Source: Candidatus Poribacteria bacterium
GTDB lineage: Bacteria; Poribacteria; WGA-4E; WGA-3G
Length of the DNA: 5,854 nucleotides
Direction: 5' to 3'
NCBI GenBank assembly: GCA_009845505.1
Contig: VXZL01000042.1
Location: forward strand, 6,480 to 12,333
A program made the translations under genes and the position numbers. Of the stretch, positions 1 through 5,854 are shown piece by piece (within the stretch, counting starts at the first letter, position 1; each line of letters starts with the position of its first letter). Below the pieces are notes generated by a model that was not told the DNA's origin, did not search any database, and worked only from the letters and a program-made list of their open reading frames with translations.

Positions 1-110
1 AAGCCGTGGAAGAAAGCAACTGCTGGACACGGCGCGTCACAACCTGTTGGTGAATGCAGTATCCCGTTTATCTGTTGGTCTTGATTGTAAAATACGATCG
101 GTCTTTCCAT
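1..110 (-). CDS. Probable alpha/beta hydrolase, N-terminal part only
   Basis: This is a minus-strand reading frame too short to stand out, with 36 complete codons before it leaves the window at position 1. It starts at ATG (108-110) behind a good Shine-Dalgarno site. The residues begin MERPIVFYNQDQQINGILHS and continue through a Cys-containing turn to PAVAFFHG. A short beta strand, then a strand ending in 'G-hydrophobic-L-H-x-P', a turn, and a hydrophobic strand followed by H-G is the usual opening of alpha/beta hydrolases of the dienelactone hydrolase/esterase type, in which the HG pair helps form the oxyanion hole. The nucleophile Ser and the other catalytic residues would lie outside the window, so neither activity nor substrate can be stated. 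It is divergent from comF and shares an 85-bp spacer with it. I am fairly sure it is a real gene and moderately sure of the family. Confidence 0.68.
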   Translation of the reverse strand, partial: MERPIVFYNQDQQINGILHSPTGCDAPCPAVAFFHG

Positions 111-115
111 TTTTG

Positions 116-120
116 CTCCT
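116..120 (-). promoter_or_regulatory. Shine-Dalgarno site of the minus-strand hydrolase gene
   Basis: On the minus strand the sequence reads AAAAGGAGCAAAA and then ATG. The AGGAG core is 5 nt from the start codon. This supports the short left-edge frame as a real gene start. Confidence 0.7.
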
Positions 121-126
121 TTTACC

Positions 127-155
127 TTGACATTAAAACTTATTTATGGTAAACT
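127..155 (+). promoter_or_regulatory. Candidate sigma-70-type promoter for comF
   Basis: A perfect TTGACA (127-132) is followed after 17 bp by TAAACT (150-155), which matches 4 of 6 bases of the -10 consensus. Transcription would begin near 162, leaving a leader of about 35 nt before the comF ATG. A perfect TATAAT also occurs at 161-166 but has no recognisable -35 box at a proper distance, so it could be an alternative -10 or chance in AT-rich DNA. Assignment rests on consensus matching only. Confidence 0.42.
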
Positions 156-191
156 TATCATATAATAACTTTTTATTTTCGTATGGTAAAC
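145..191 (+). repeat. Direct repeat TATGGTAAAC, two copies, in the divergent spacer
   Basis: TATGGTAAAC occurs exactly at 145-154 and 182-191, 37 bp apart start to start. Its GGTAAA core is also present on the minus strand at 121-126. The copies flank the likely transcription start of comF, one overlapping the candidate -10 box and the other lying just before the ATG. This would suit a regulator site, but the region is AT-rich and short, so chance is possible. Confidence 0.4.
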
Positions 192-196
192 GTTTA
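187..196. promoter_or_regulatory. Palindrome TAAACGTTTA touching the comF start codon
   Basis: This is a perfect 10-bp inverted repeat centred between 191 and 192. It overlaps the second TATGGTAAAC copy and includes the A of the comF ATG. It could be an operator half of the divergent spacer. No family of regulator can be named from it. Confidence 0.28.
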
Positions 197-948
197 TGGC
201 GTTGAAATCAATCGGCTTGCAGATACCAAATCTATTGCGGGACTTATGTGAAACAGGAATCGTTTTCCTGTATCCTGCGAAATGCCGCGTTTGTGAGGCA
301 TTTCTTGAGGTTACGTCCATCCCTTATATCTGTGCCGACTGCTGGCACGATGTTCAATTCCTTGAACCGCCTTGGTGCGATATATGCGGCACACCCGATG
401 TGAGAGGACTCTGTGATGAATGCGCCACTGCCCCACCGCGCTATGGCAAATTAAGGTCTATTGCATTCTACCAGACAACACTCCAAGACGCAATACATCT
501 TTTTAAATTTGAAAAAAAGCAGGTATTTGCGGAACACCTGATTCATCTGATAAACGCACATATACCTATTGACTGTTGTATTGCAGACTATGACTTTATT
601 CTACCTGTGCCGATTCATAAGAAACGGCTCCGAGAACGCGGCTTCAATCAGGCAACGCTACTTGCTAAAGGCATTGCGCAAACGGAAGGCGTGCCGATTC
701 TCACAGACACATTAGTTCGACACCGCCATACAGTCGCGCAAAGCAGTTTGGGTATGGAGGCTCGCCAACACAATATTACGGGTGCTTTTGAAGTCCCGAA
801 CCCAGAGGTTATTCGGGACAAACGCATCTTAATCGTCGACGATGTTTTCACAACGGGTGCCACCATTCGTGAAGCCGTCAACGAGTTATGGAAAGCCGAT
901 CCCGCTGAGGTCGATGTGCTAACATTGGCGAGGACTTTAAATGCGTGA
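196..948 (+). CDS. comF: ComF family protein (phosphoribosyltransferase fold, zinc finger)
   Basis: This 250-residue protein has the full ComF/ComFC/GntX layout and usual length. Residues 27-33 carry the family's opening 'YPAKCRVC', and four Cys pairs follow at 30/33, 46/49, 61/64 and 73/76, forming the N-terminal zinc-binding part. Residues 136-153 (LPVPIHKKRLRERGFNQA) are the family hallmark, 181-200 carry the 'QSS-L..EAR..N..GAF' block, and 211-223 (ILIVDDVFTTGAT) form the PRPP-binding loop of type I phosphoribosyltransferases. ComF proteins are cytosolic and help take up or process incoming single-stranded DNA in natural transformation. Their wide presence outside competent species suggests broader DNA-related roles, and the enzymatic reaction is unsettled. 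The start is fixed because a stop codon (TAA, 187-189) lies in frame just upstream. No Shine-Dalgarno site is visible before it, which is unusual beside its neighbours. It appears monocistronic, with a terminator after it. No other competence gene is nearby. Confidence 0.93.
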   Translation: MALKSIGLQIPNLLRDLCETGIVFLYPAKCRVCEAFLEVTSIPYICADCWHDVQFLEPPWCDICGTPDVRGLCDECATAPPRYGKLRSIAFYQTTLQDAIHLFKFEKKQVFAEHLIHLINAHIPIDCCIADYDFILPVPIHKKRLRERGFNQATLLAKGIAQTEGVPILTDTLVRHRHTVAQSSLGMEARQHNITGAFEVPNPEVIRDKRILIVDDVFTTGATIREAVNELWKADPAEVDVLTLARTLNA

Positions 949-952
949 TTTA

Positions 953-968
953 CACAGATAAGTCTGTG
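953..968 (+). other. Small stem-loop just after the comF stop
   Basis: CACAGA (953-958) pairs perfectly with TCTGTG (963-968) across the 4-nt loop TAAG. It begins 4 nt after the TGA stop of comF and is not followed by a T-run, so it is not a terminator by itself. It may protect the 3' end of the message or be incidental. Confidence 0.35.
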
Positions 969-989
969 GTGACGCTGTTGGCATTGCCG

Positions 990-1017
990 GTTTCATGGCA
1001 AAATCATGAAACTTTTT
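990..1017 (+). terminator. Probable Rho-independent terminator of comF
   Basis: GTTTCATG (990-997) pairs perfectly with CATGAAAC (1005-1012) across a 7-nt loop, and five T residues follow at 1013-1017. A G-U pair (989/1013) could extend the stem. It lies about 40 nt after the comF stop. The stem is only moderately G+C-rich, so efficiency is uncertain, but stem plus T-tract in this position is the expected form. It separates comF from the smc transcription unit. Confidence 0.6.
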
Positions 1018-1159
1018 CATTATGTATTACGTTTTATACGATGTTCACGTTGCAGTGAGGTTTGTAGACACGCTTTTACCTTAAAGAACACACTTTATGC
1101 CTAAAAGTTGTGCCTTAGAAACTACTTATCACTGGAATAATCCCTTAAACCTATAGTTC
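1018..1159 (+). other. Leader/promoter region upstream of smc
   Basis: No reading frame of useful length is present on either strand; the two plus-strand ATG frames here (from 1041 and 1098) stop after 5 and 6 codons. A promoter for smc should lie here because a terminator precedes it. The best -10-like hexamer is AATAAT (1136-1141, 5 of 6 matches), but no convincing -35 box lies 16-18 bp upstream. I see no riboswitch or conserved leader structure. Confidence 0.35.
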
Positions 1160-1172
1160 GGAGGTTAAACCT
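1145..1172 (+). repeat. Direct repeat TTAAACCT bracketing the smc ribosome-binding site
   Basis: TTAAACCT occurs exactly at 1145-1152 and 1165-1172, 20 bp apart. The second copy lies between the Shine-Dalgarno core and the TTG start and also forms the symmetric site AGGTTAAACCT (1162-1172). Two 8-mers spaced two helical turns apart could be a regulator site, but the length is small enough for chance. Confidence 0.3.
1160..1165 (+). promoter_or_regulatory. Strong Shine-Dalgarno site deciding the smc TTG start
   Basis: GGAGGT lies 7-8 nt before the TTG at 1173-1175. This near-perfect site, together with the family N-terminus beginning directly at that codon, fixes the unusual TTG start. Confidence 0.85.
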
Positions 1173-4100
1173 TTGCACTTAAATAGCATCAAAATTCGCG
1201 GTTTCAAGAGTTTCGCCGAAGAAGTTGAATTGGTCCTCGAACCCGGTATCACGACCATTGTCGGACCCAACGGTTGTGGAAAGAGCAACGTTTCCGATGC
1301 AATTCGGTGGGTACTTGGGGAACAGAGTGCTCGCTCTCTTCGGTGTGCTTCTATGCGTGACCTACTTTTCAACGGCGGTGCCAACTTCGCACCGGCACAG
1401 CGGACAGAGGTAGCATTATGTTTTTCAAATAATGGTTCAGGAAACGCGGATACCTTACCCCAGGATGCTCCTGCTAAAGTCGCCTTCGCATCTCCAGAAA
1501 TTGAGGTCTCTCGACATCTCACCCGCGAGGGTGAAAGCCGCTATCTCATCAATCAAAATCCTTGTCGCCTCCGCGACATCAGCGAACTCTTCATGGATAC
1601 TGGCATTGGTGTTGATGCGTATTCCGTCATGGAGCAGAGCAAGATTGACTTGATTCTGAACGTCCGCCCCGAAGATCGCCGATTTCTATTCGATGAGGTC
1701 GCTGGCATTACGAAATATAAACACCGAAAAAAGACCGCACTCCGAAAACTCGAACAGACCGAACAAAATCTCGTTCGTATCAACGATGTCATTCAGGAAT
1801 TGCAACGCGAGACGGAATCACTCAAGGAACAGGCTGAGCAGGCGCGGCATTACAACGCACAACAAGCGCAGTTGAAGCAATTTGAATTAGACCTCGCGCA
1901 TAGGGAATATGATAAACTCCGCACGGATTATCTCCAGGCACAAACCGACTTAGATGAGATTTTAAGTGCCACCACCGATGCCTCTGAACAGCTGAAAGCC
2001 GCTGAGGAGCATATTGAGAACGCCACACATCGACAGTCCGAATTAGATATAGCCATACGGACAGGACAGACCGGGCTTCGCGAGATTGAAACGAAAATTG
2101 AACAGATTGAGCGTCAGATTGTCCTTCACAAAGAGAGGCAGCTCAATATCCAACAGCAACGACAACGGGCACTCCAGGCTCTTGAGACTTTAAAGGCACA
2201 GCACACGGGCGTTCTCAACCAGCAAAAACAGCGAACCCAAGAACATCAAAAACTCGAAGCGTCTTTCAAGATAGAGGAGAGTCGCTTGGCAGCACGTCAG
2301 CAGCTGCTGACGCAGCTGGCTGAACGTATCAATGCTTCTAAGGAATCTGTACGGGAAGCACAAACCGTTTTAGGTGAGGCGACAACTGAATTAGCGATGT
2401 GTGAACGCAAACGCTTGACGATCGAACATGAGTTGACCAGTAGAGAGGGCAACCTCAACCGCCTCAAAGAAAACGCTGACGTGTTGACAGCTGAACTCAA
2501 GACCGCTACTGACACCCACACTGAAGTTCAGCGGGCTGAAACACAATTAAAGGCGGAACTCGTTCAGATTGAGACCAAGCGGGATCAGGTCGAGATGGAG
2601 CTCGGCGAAAATCAGGACGCACTCCGTAAAGTTGAGGCTGAAATCAGCGGTTTACAGAATACACTCGGGAGTAGCGTCTCTCGATTGAAATCGCTCCAAG
2701 AATTGCAGTCCGCTTATGAAGGCTATTACATCGGCGTTCGGGCGATAATGCAAGCGAAAAACCACTATCCCGATCAATTTCGTGGGGTCTGTGGTGTTGT
2801 TGCCGAACTGCTCACGATGGACACCGAGTATGAAGTCGCCATAGAGGTCGCTCTGGGGAGTGCTGTCCAGAATGTTATCACTGAGACTGCTGAAGATGCC
2901 CAAAAAGGGGTCGCTTTCCTTAAGAAACATCGAGCCGGTAGGGTGACATTCCTCCCACTCGATATTTTGCGCAGACGCAGATTTCAGGATGATAAACTGC
3001 TTTATCAACCCGGTGTTATCGGTATTGCCGAAGAATTAATTGATTACGACCGTAAATATGAAGTTGCTATGCAGCATCTATTGGGGAATACCCTCGTTAT
3101 CGAAGATTTAGATGCTGCGATCGCACTCACCCGTCGATTCCGTCCAACCGCACGTCTCGTCACCTTAGATGGGGAACTCATTAATACTTCAGGTGCCATC
3201 ACCGGTGGTCACACAAATCAGCAAAAAGGTGGCCTACTGAGTCGCGCGCGTGAACTTGAGGAACTCGAAGACAAGATTGGGCGGTTGACCCAGACAAACA
3301 ATAGGAAAACTCAGACGCGTAAAGCTTATGCGGCAAAAATAGCGAACTTGCAAAAAACTCGGCAGACACTCACTGCTCGGTGGCAAGATAAACGCGTTGA
3401 AAAAGCATCCTTAACTAAGGATATGGAGCAGGCGAATCTGCAGGTTACCCGGCTTAAGCAACAACTCTCAGAAGTCGAATCTGAAAACCGGATGTTGAGC
3501 CAAGCGATGGCAGTTTCACGCGAAGAACAAGAGACGCTTGCGGCTGACATCGCAAAACTCACCCAAAAGACCAAGCGGACGCAACGCTGGATTGAGCGCA
3601 TGTCCGAGCAGATTGAGAGTGAGGACCGGAAACGCGCTGAAGTCGCGGATACCTGTCAGGAGATGGAAGTCTTCTTGGCGGGACAGCGTCAGCGGTTGCA
3701 AGGCTTGGCATCTGAAATTCAGTCGCTTGACGAGACGCAACAGCGGACAACAAAGGAGATGGCGGAACAGCAAGCACTTATCGACTCCGATGAACAGACC
3801 CGGATTGATCTCAGCGAACAGGTTGCCACAGCGCAACGCGAATTCCTCCGTTTGGAGGGAGATCGTGCTGAGGCTGAAGCGCACGTTGAGCAACTTACTG
3901 AAGAGCGCGAAACCCTTCTCCAAGAGGTAACCCTCCTGCAAAAGGAGATGCGCGCAACCCGCAGAAAGTTTGAGCAACAGAACCGCGCACGCCATAAACT
4001 TGAAGTCACAACCACACAATTGGAGATGCGCATAAAGTCTGTCTCAACCCGCATCCACGATAAATATCAGGTCTCCATTGATTCACTACCGCCACTAATG

Positions 4101-4769
4101 AATGATGAACAGGCGATGGACGAAATTGATCTCTTGGATAACATTGAAAAGTTGAAAGCAGAACTCACAGCAATGGGTGCCGTGAATCTCAAGGCGATTG
4201 AGGCGTACGAGGAACACAAGAAACGTCACGATTTTCTTGACGCGCAACGCGAGGATCTCCAGCAGTCCATTCAATCCACCTATCAGGCAATTCAGAAGAT
4301 TAACCAGACCTCAAGAGAGGTATTTCTTGAGACCTTTGAGAAGGTACAGACCAACTTCCAAGAAGTGTTTACACAACTCTTCGGCGGTGGTGAAACCGAG
4401 TTGTTGCTAACGGATCCGTCCAATATGCTTGATTCAGGCATTGATATTATTGCGCGTCCACCGGGCAAACGTCCACAGAGCATCACGCAGCTTTCGGGTG
4501 GAGAACGTTCACTCGTCGCAATTGGATTGCTCTTTGCCGTCTTCAAAATCAAGCCGAGTCCTTTCTGTGTGCTTGATGAAGTGGATGCTGCCCTTGACGA
4601 AGCAAATGTACTCCGATTTGCCAATCTCATTCGAGCCTACACTGAGAATACACAGTTTGTGATTATCACGCACAACCGTCGCACGATGGAAATCGCTGAT
4701 GCGATGTACGGCGTGACGATGGAGCAAGCCGGTATCTCAAAGATTGTCTCTGCCAAGTTTGCCGAGTAA
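1173..4769 (+). CDS. smc: Chromosome segregation/condensation ATPase SMC
   Basis: This 1198-residue protein has the complete bacterial SMC architecture and usual length. The N-terminal head opens with MHLNSIKIRGFKSFA, has Walker A GPNGCGKSN (31-39, Lys37), the region around Arg57 and a Q-loop Gln near 155, and ends with the 'RR-F-L-F-D-E-V-A-G-I-T-K-Y-K' block (about 169-183). A long Gln/Glu/Arg-rich coiled coil runs from about 185 to 505. The hinge lies at about 510-680 and ends with the conserved GAITGG (674-679). A returning coiled coil follows to about 1015. The C-terminal head has LSGGE (1107-1111), Walker B FCVLDE (1131-1136; Asp1135, catalytic Glu1136), the D-loop 'DAALDEAN' and His1167. 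SMC dimerises through the hinge, binds ATP between heads, and with ScpA and ScpB extrudes DNA loops to organise and separate chromosomes. Genes for those partners are not in the window. It starts at TTG behind a strong ribosome-binding site. All catalytic residues are present and no frameshift is seen. Confidence 0.98.
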   Translation: MHLNSIKIRGFKSFAEEVELVLEPGITTIVGPNGCGKSNVSDAIRWVLGEQSARSLRCASMRDLLFNGGANFAPAQRTEVALCFSNNGSGNADTLPQDAPAKVAFASPEIEVSRHLTREGESRYLINQNPCRLRDISELFMDTGIGVDAYSVMEQSKIDLILNVRPEDRRFLFDEVAGITKYKHRKKTALRKLEQTEQNLVRINDVIQELQRETESLKEQAEQARHYNAQQAQLKQFELDLAHREYDKLRTDYLQAQTDLDEILSATTDASEQLKAAEEHIENATHRQSELDIAIRTGQTGLREIETKIEQIERQIVLHKERQLNIQQQRQRALQALETLKAQHTGVLNQQKQRTQEHQKLEASFKIEESRLAARQQLLTQLAERINASKESVREAQTVLGEATTELAMCERKRLTIEHELTSREGNLNRLKENADVLTAELKTATDTHTEVQRAETQLKAELVQIETKRDQVEMELGENQDALRKVEAEISGLQNTLGSSVSRLKSLQELQSAYEGYYIGVRAIMQAKNHYPDQFRGVCGVVAELLTMDTEYEVAIEVALGSAVQNVITETAEDAQKGVAFLKKHRAGRVTFLPLDILRRRRFQDDKLLYQPGVIGIAEELIDYDRKYEVAMQHLLGNTLVIEDLDAAIALTRRFRPTARLVTLDGELINTSGAITGGHTNQQKGGLLSRARELEELEDKIGRLTQTNNRKTQTRKAYAAKIANLQKTRQTLTARWQDKRVEKASLTKDMEQANLQVTRLKQQLSEVESENRMLSQAMAVSREEQETLAADIAKLTQKTKRTQRWIERMSEQIESEDRKRAEVADTCQEMEVFLAGQRQRLQGLASEIQSLDETQQRTTKEMAEQQALIDSDEQTRIDLSEQVATAQREFLRLEGDRAEAEAHVEQLTEERETLLQEVTLLQKEMRATRRKFEQQNRARHKLEVTTTQLEMRIKSVSTRIHDKYQVSIDSLPPLMNDEQAMDEIDLLDNIEKLKAELTAMGAVNLKAIEAYEEHKKRHDFLDAQREDLQQSIQSTYQAIQKINQTSREVFLETFEKVQTNFQEVFTQLFGGGETELLLTDPSNMLDSGIDIIARPPGKRPQSITQLSGGERSLVAIGLLFAVFKIKPSPFCVLDEVDAALDEANVLRFANLIRAYTENTQFVIITHNRRTMEIADAMYGVTMEQAGISKIVSAKFAE
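2295..2312. repeat. 18-bp perfect palindrome inside smc
   Basis: CGTCAGCAGCTGCTGACG is its own reverse complement over all 18 bases. It is in frame and encodes RQQLLT (residues 375-380) in the first coiled-coil arm. CAG CAG CTG CTG for Gln-Gln-Leu-Leu is self-complementary by nature, so a coding origin is the simplest explanation. A DNA-binding site or message hairpin is possible but unsupported. Confidence 0.5.
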
Positions 4770-4781
4770 TCGCTCTACATC

Positions 4782-4796
4782 GGGGTTACAAACCCC
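4782..4796 (+). repeat. Short hairpin between smc and the next gene
   Basis: GGGGTT (4782-4787) pairs perfectly with AACCCC (4791-4796) across the 3-nt loop ACA. It starts 13 nt after the smc stop and ends 11 nt before the next ATG, filling the place where a Shine-Dalgarno site would be expected. No T-run follows, so termination is unlikely. The form (G-rich arm, 'TTACAAA' centre, C-rich arm, then CTACAG) resembles dispersed intergenic palindromes that occur in many copies in some genomes. This cannot be tested from one copy. Confidence 0.45.
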
Positions 4797-4807
4797 TCCT
4801 ACAGGGT

Positions 4808-5776
4808 ATGGACAAACTGAATCGGAATCACCTCACAATTCTGCCGCTTTCTAAACGCCGACACAAAATGACGGTGGCAGATGTCTATGCCCTGGATGCT
4901 GAGACCCCACCCCCTGATAATCCGAGACTCTCTGTTGTTGCTGATCGAATTGCGAAGGCACACCGCGATGGAAGGCAAGTCATCTGGATGATGGGGGCGC
5001 ATGTTATGCGGCGCGGCAACTCCCGATTCATCATCGACTTGATGGAACGCGGTATCCTCACACACCTTGCTACCAACGGCGCGTGTGCCATTCACGATTT
5101 TGAACTCGCACACGTCGGTGCTACGCTTGAGGATGTCGAAGACTACATCTATGACGGTAAATTCGGCAATTGGGAGGAGACCGGACGCTACCTGAACGAA
5201 GCGATTGTTCGTGGGTATCAAGATAAAATCGGGTTTGGGGAAGCAATCGGTAGGTTAATCGAGGAAGGCGAGATGGACATCGCTTTTCCGCACCGCGGTG
5301 TGAGTATGTTCGCCGCTGCCTATCGACTCGGCGTGCGGTTTACGGTTCACAAAGGCATCGGGTTTGACATTATTGACCAACACCCTGCTGCCGATTACGC
5401 CGCAATGGGATGGACAACGGGTGAGGATTTTCTCCGTTTTGCCCAGAGCGTGTCGCAATTGGAAGGTGGCGTTTTTCTTAATTTAGGCTCCGCTGTCATG
5501 GGACCCGAAGTCTATCTCAAAAGTCTCTCCATGGCACGAAACATCGCCTCCCAGCGCGGTGAAGAGATCCGGCATTTCACGACCGCAAACTTCGATATTA
5601 TCGACTTTCCCGACTTTCGAGATGAAGGGTTGCCTACCGATGCGCACTACTACCACCGCCCGAAAAAGACCATTCTCATCCGCACTGTCAAAGATGGGGG
5701 TGAGGGTTACCACATCTCCGGCGATTTCTCAGTGACCGTCCCACAGTTATACCGTCTGGTGATCGCGTCTCTGTAG
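4808..5776 (+). CDS. Conserved protein, possibly deoxyhypusine synthase-like
   Basis: This 322-residue protein is soluble, with no signal peptide or membrane segment. It shows blocks typical of a conserved enzyme family: GAHVMRRG (63-70), IIDLMERG (75-82), TNGACAIHDFELAHVGATLEDV (89-110), DGKFGNWEETGRYLNEA (116-132), VHKGIGFDIIDQHP (170-183), GG-FLNLGSAVMGPEVYLKSLSMARN (220-245), FTTANFDI (257-264), YYHRPKKTILIR (281-292) and a C-terminal HISGDFSVTVPQL. I associate this pattern with bacterial proteins distantly related to deoxyhypusine synthase, which uses NAD and spermidine, but this is from memory of the family. The true-enzyme motif around the catalytic Lys (GGGVPKHH-like) and the SGSDSGA-type NAD motif are not visible, so hypusine formation is unlikely and the reaction is unknown. 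It lies 38 bp after smc and is probably co-transcribed. No clear Shine-Dalgarno precedes ATG 4808. ATG 4868 (Met21) is an alternative, but the intervening 'LTILPLSKRRHKMTVADV' looks like family sequence, so I prefer the upstream start. Confidence 0.75.
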   Translation: MDKLNRNHLTILPLSKRRHKMTVADVYALDAETPPPDNPRLSVVADRIAKAHRDGRQVIWMMGAHVMRRGNSRFIIDLMERGILTHLATNGACAIHDFELAHVGATLEDVEDYIYDGKFGNWEETGRYLNEAIVRGYQDKIGFGEAIGRLIEEGEMDIAFPHRGVSMFAAAYRLGVRFTVHKGIGFDIIDQHPAADYAAMGWTTGEDFLRFAQSVSQLEGGVFLNLGSAVMGPEVYLKSLSMARNIASQRGEEIRHFTTANFDIIDFPDFRDEGLPTDAHYYHRPKKTILIRTVKDGGEGYHISGDFSVTVPQLYRLVIASL

Positions 5777-5854
5777 AGAGTCGTGTTTGTTAGATAGTTA
5801 CCACCCCATTTAAAAAGACAATTCTCTTGTGGCATTTTGGAATAAACTTTCCAG
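5777..5854. other. Right-edge intergenic sequence
   Basis: No gene, promoter of good quality or T-tailed terminator hairpin is recognisable in these 78 bp. A minus-strand frame beginning with ATG near 5836 is open but lacks a ribosome-binding site and runs into the preceding gene, so I do not call it. Confidence 0.4.

Noticed and set aside
1041..1118. Possible small ORFs in the comF-smc spacer (ATG at 1041 and 1098)
   Set aside because: They end after about 5 and 6 codons and have no ribosome-binding site.
2652..3008. 118-codon minus-strand open frame opposite the SMC hinge
   Set aside because: The translation shows no family features, and the sense frame is clearly coding across the whole stretch.
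3516..4019. 167-codon open frame on the minus strand within smc
   Set aside because: It lies wholly opposite the C-terminal coiled-coil arm of SMC, has no ribosome-binding site and a Leu/Cys-rich composition typical of the antisense of Gln/Glu/Lys-rich coding sequence.
1173..4769. RecN, SbcC, Rad50 or MukB instead of SMC
   Set aside because: The single-chain layout with an SMC hinge (GAITGG), LSGGERSLVAIGLLFA and the Walker B DEVDAALDEAN pattern is specific to SMC. RecN is much shorter, SbcC/Rad50 have a zinc hook, and MukB has different heads.
4799..5221. 140-codon minus-strand open frame opposite the last gene
   Set aside because: The plus-strand frame has strong conserved blocks here; the antisense frame is a shadow.
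5768..5779. TCTCT-GT-AGAGA inverted repeat over the stop codon of the last gene
   Set aside because: The loop would be too small for the full stem, leaving a 4-bp stem with no T-run, so it is not a terminator and is probably chance.
1..5854. Search for a novel defence, mobile or RNA-based system
   Set aside because: All long stretches are explained by conserved housekeeping-type genes. No transposase, integrase, terminal repeats, repeat-spacer array or structured RNA could be supported.

Overview
The window looks like ordinary bacterial chromosome with about half G+C coding sequence and AT-rich intergenic spacers. It holds the 5' end of one gene on the minus strand and three complete genes on the plus strand. 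The organism cannot be fixed from the sequence. Standard bacterial motifs (Shine-Dalgarno sites, a TTG start, a canonical SMC and a zinc-finger ComF protein) show it is bacterial. The overall style of the genes and of the short palindrome between smc and the last gene reminds me of uncultured lineages such as Candidatus Poribacteria, but that is a weak impression and not a demonstration.

Layout. Positions 1-110 (minus strand) carry the first 36 codons of a probable alpha/beta hydrolase that runs off the left edge. A compact divergent spacer (111-195) holds a good plus-strand promoter candidate, a 10-bp direct repeat and a 10-bp palindrome that touches the next start codon. Positions 196-948 encode a ComF-type phosphoribosyltransferase-fold protein. 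A 224-bp spacer (949-1172) contains a small stem-loop, a probable intrinsic terminator for comF, and a leader ending in a strong Shine-Dalgarno site. Positions 1173-4769 encode a full-length SMC chromosome-condensation ATPase that starts at TTG. After only 38 bp, which contain a small perfect hairpin, positions 4808-5776 encode a 322-residue protein of a conserved family that I relate, with limited confidence, to the deoxyhypusine synthase group. The last 78 bp hold no recognised gene.

How the genes relate. smc and the last gene are probably co-transcribed because they share strand, have a short gap and lack an evident terminator between them. The hairpin between them has no T-run. comF is likely its own unit because a terminator separates it from smc. 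No scpA/scpB partners of smc and no other competence genes lie in the window. I see no mobile element, CRISPR array, RNA gene or defence-like cassette. The most interesting items are the uncharacterised last protein and its unclear translation start, the symmetric elements in the divergent spacer, and an 18-bp perfect palindrome inside smc.
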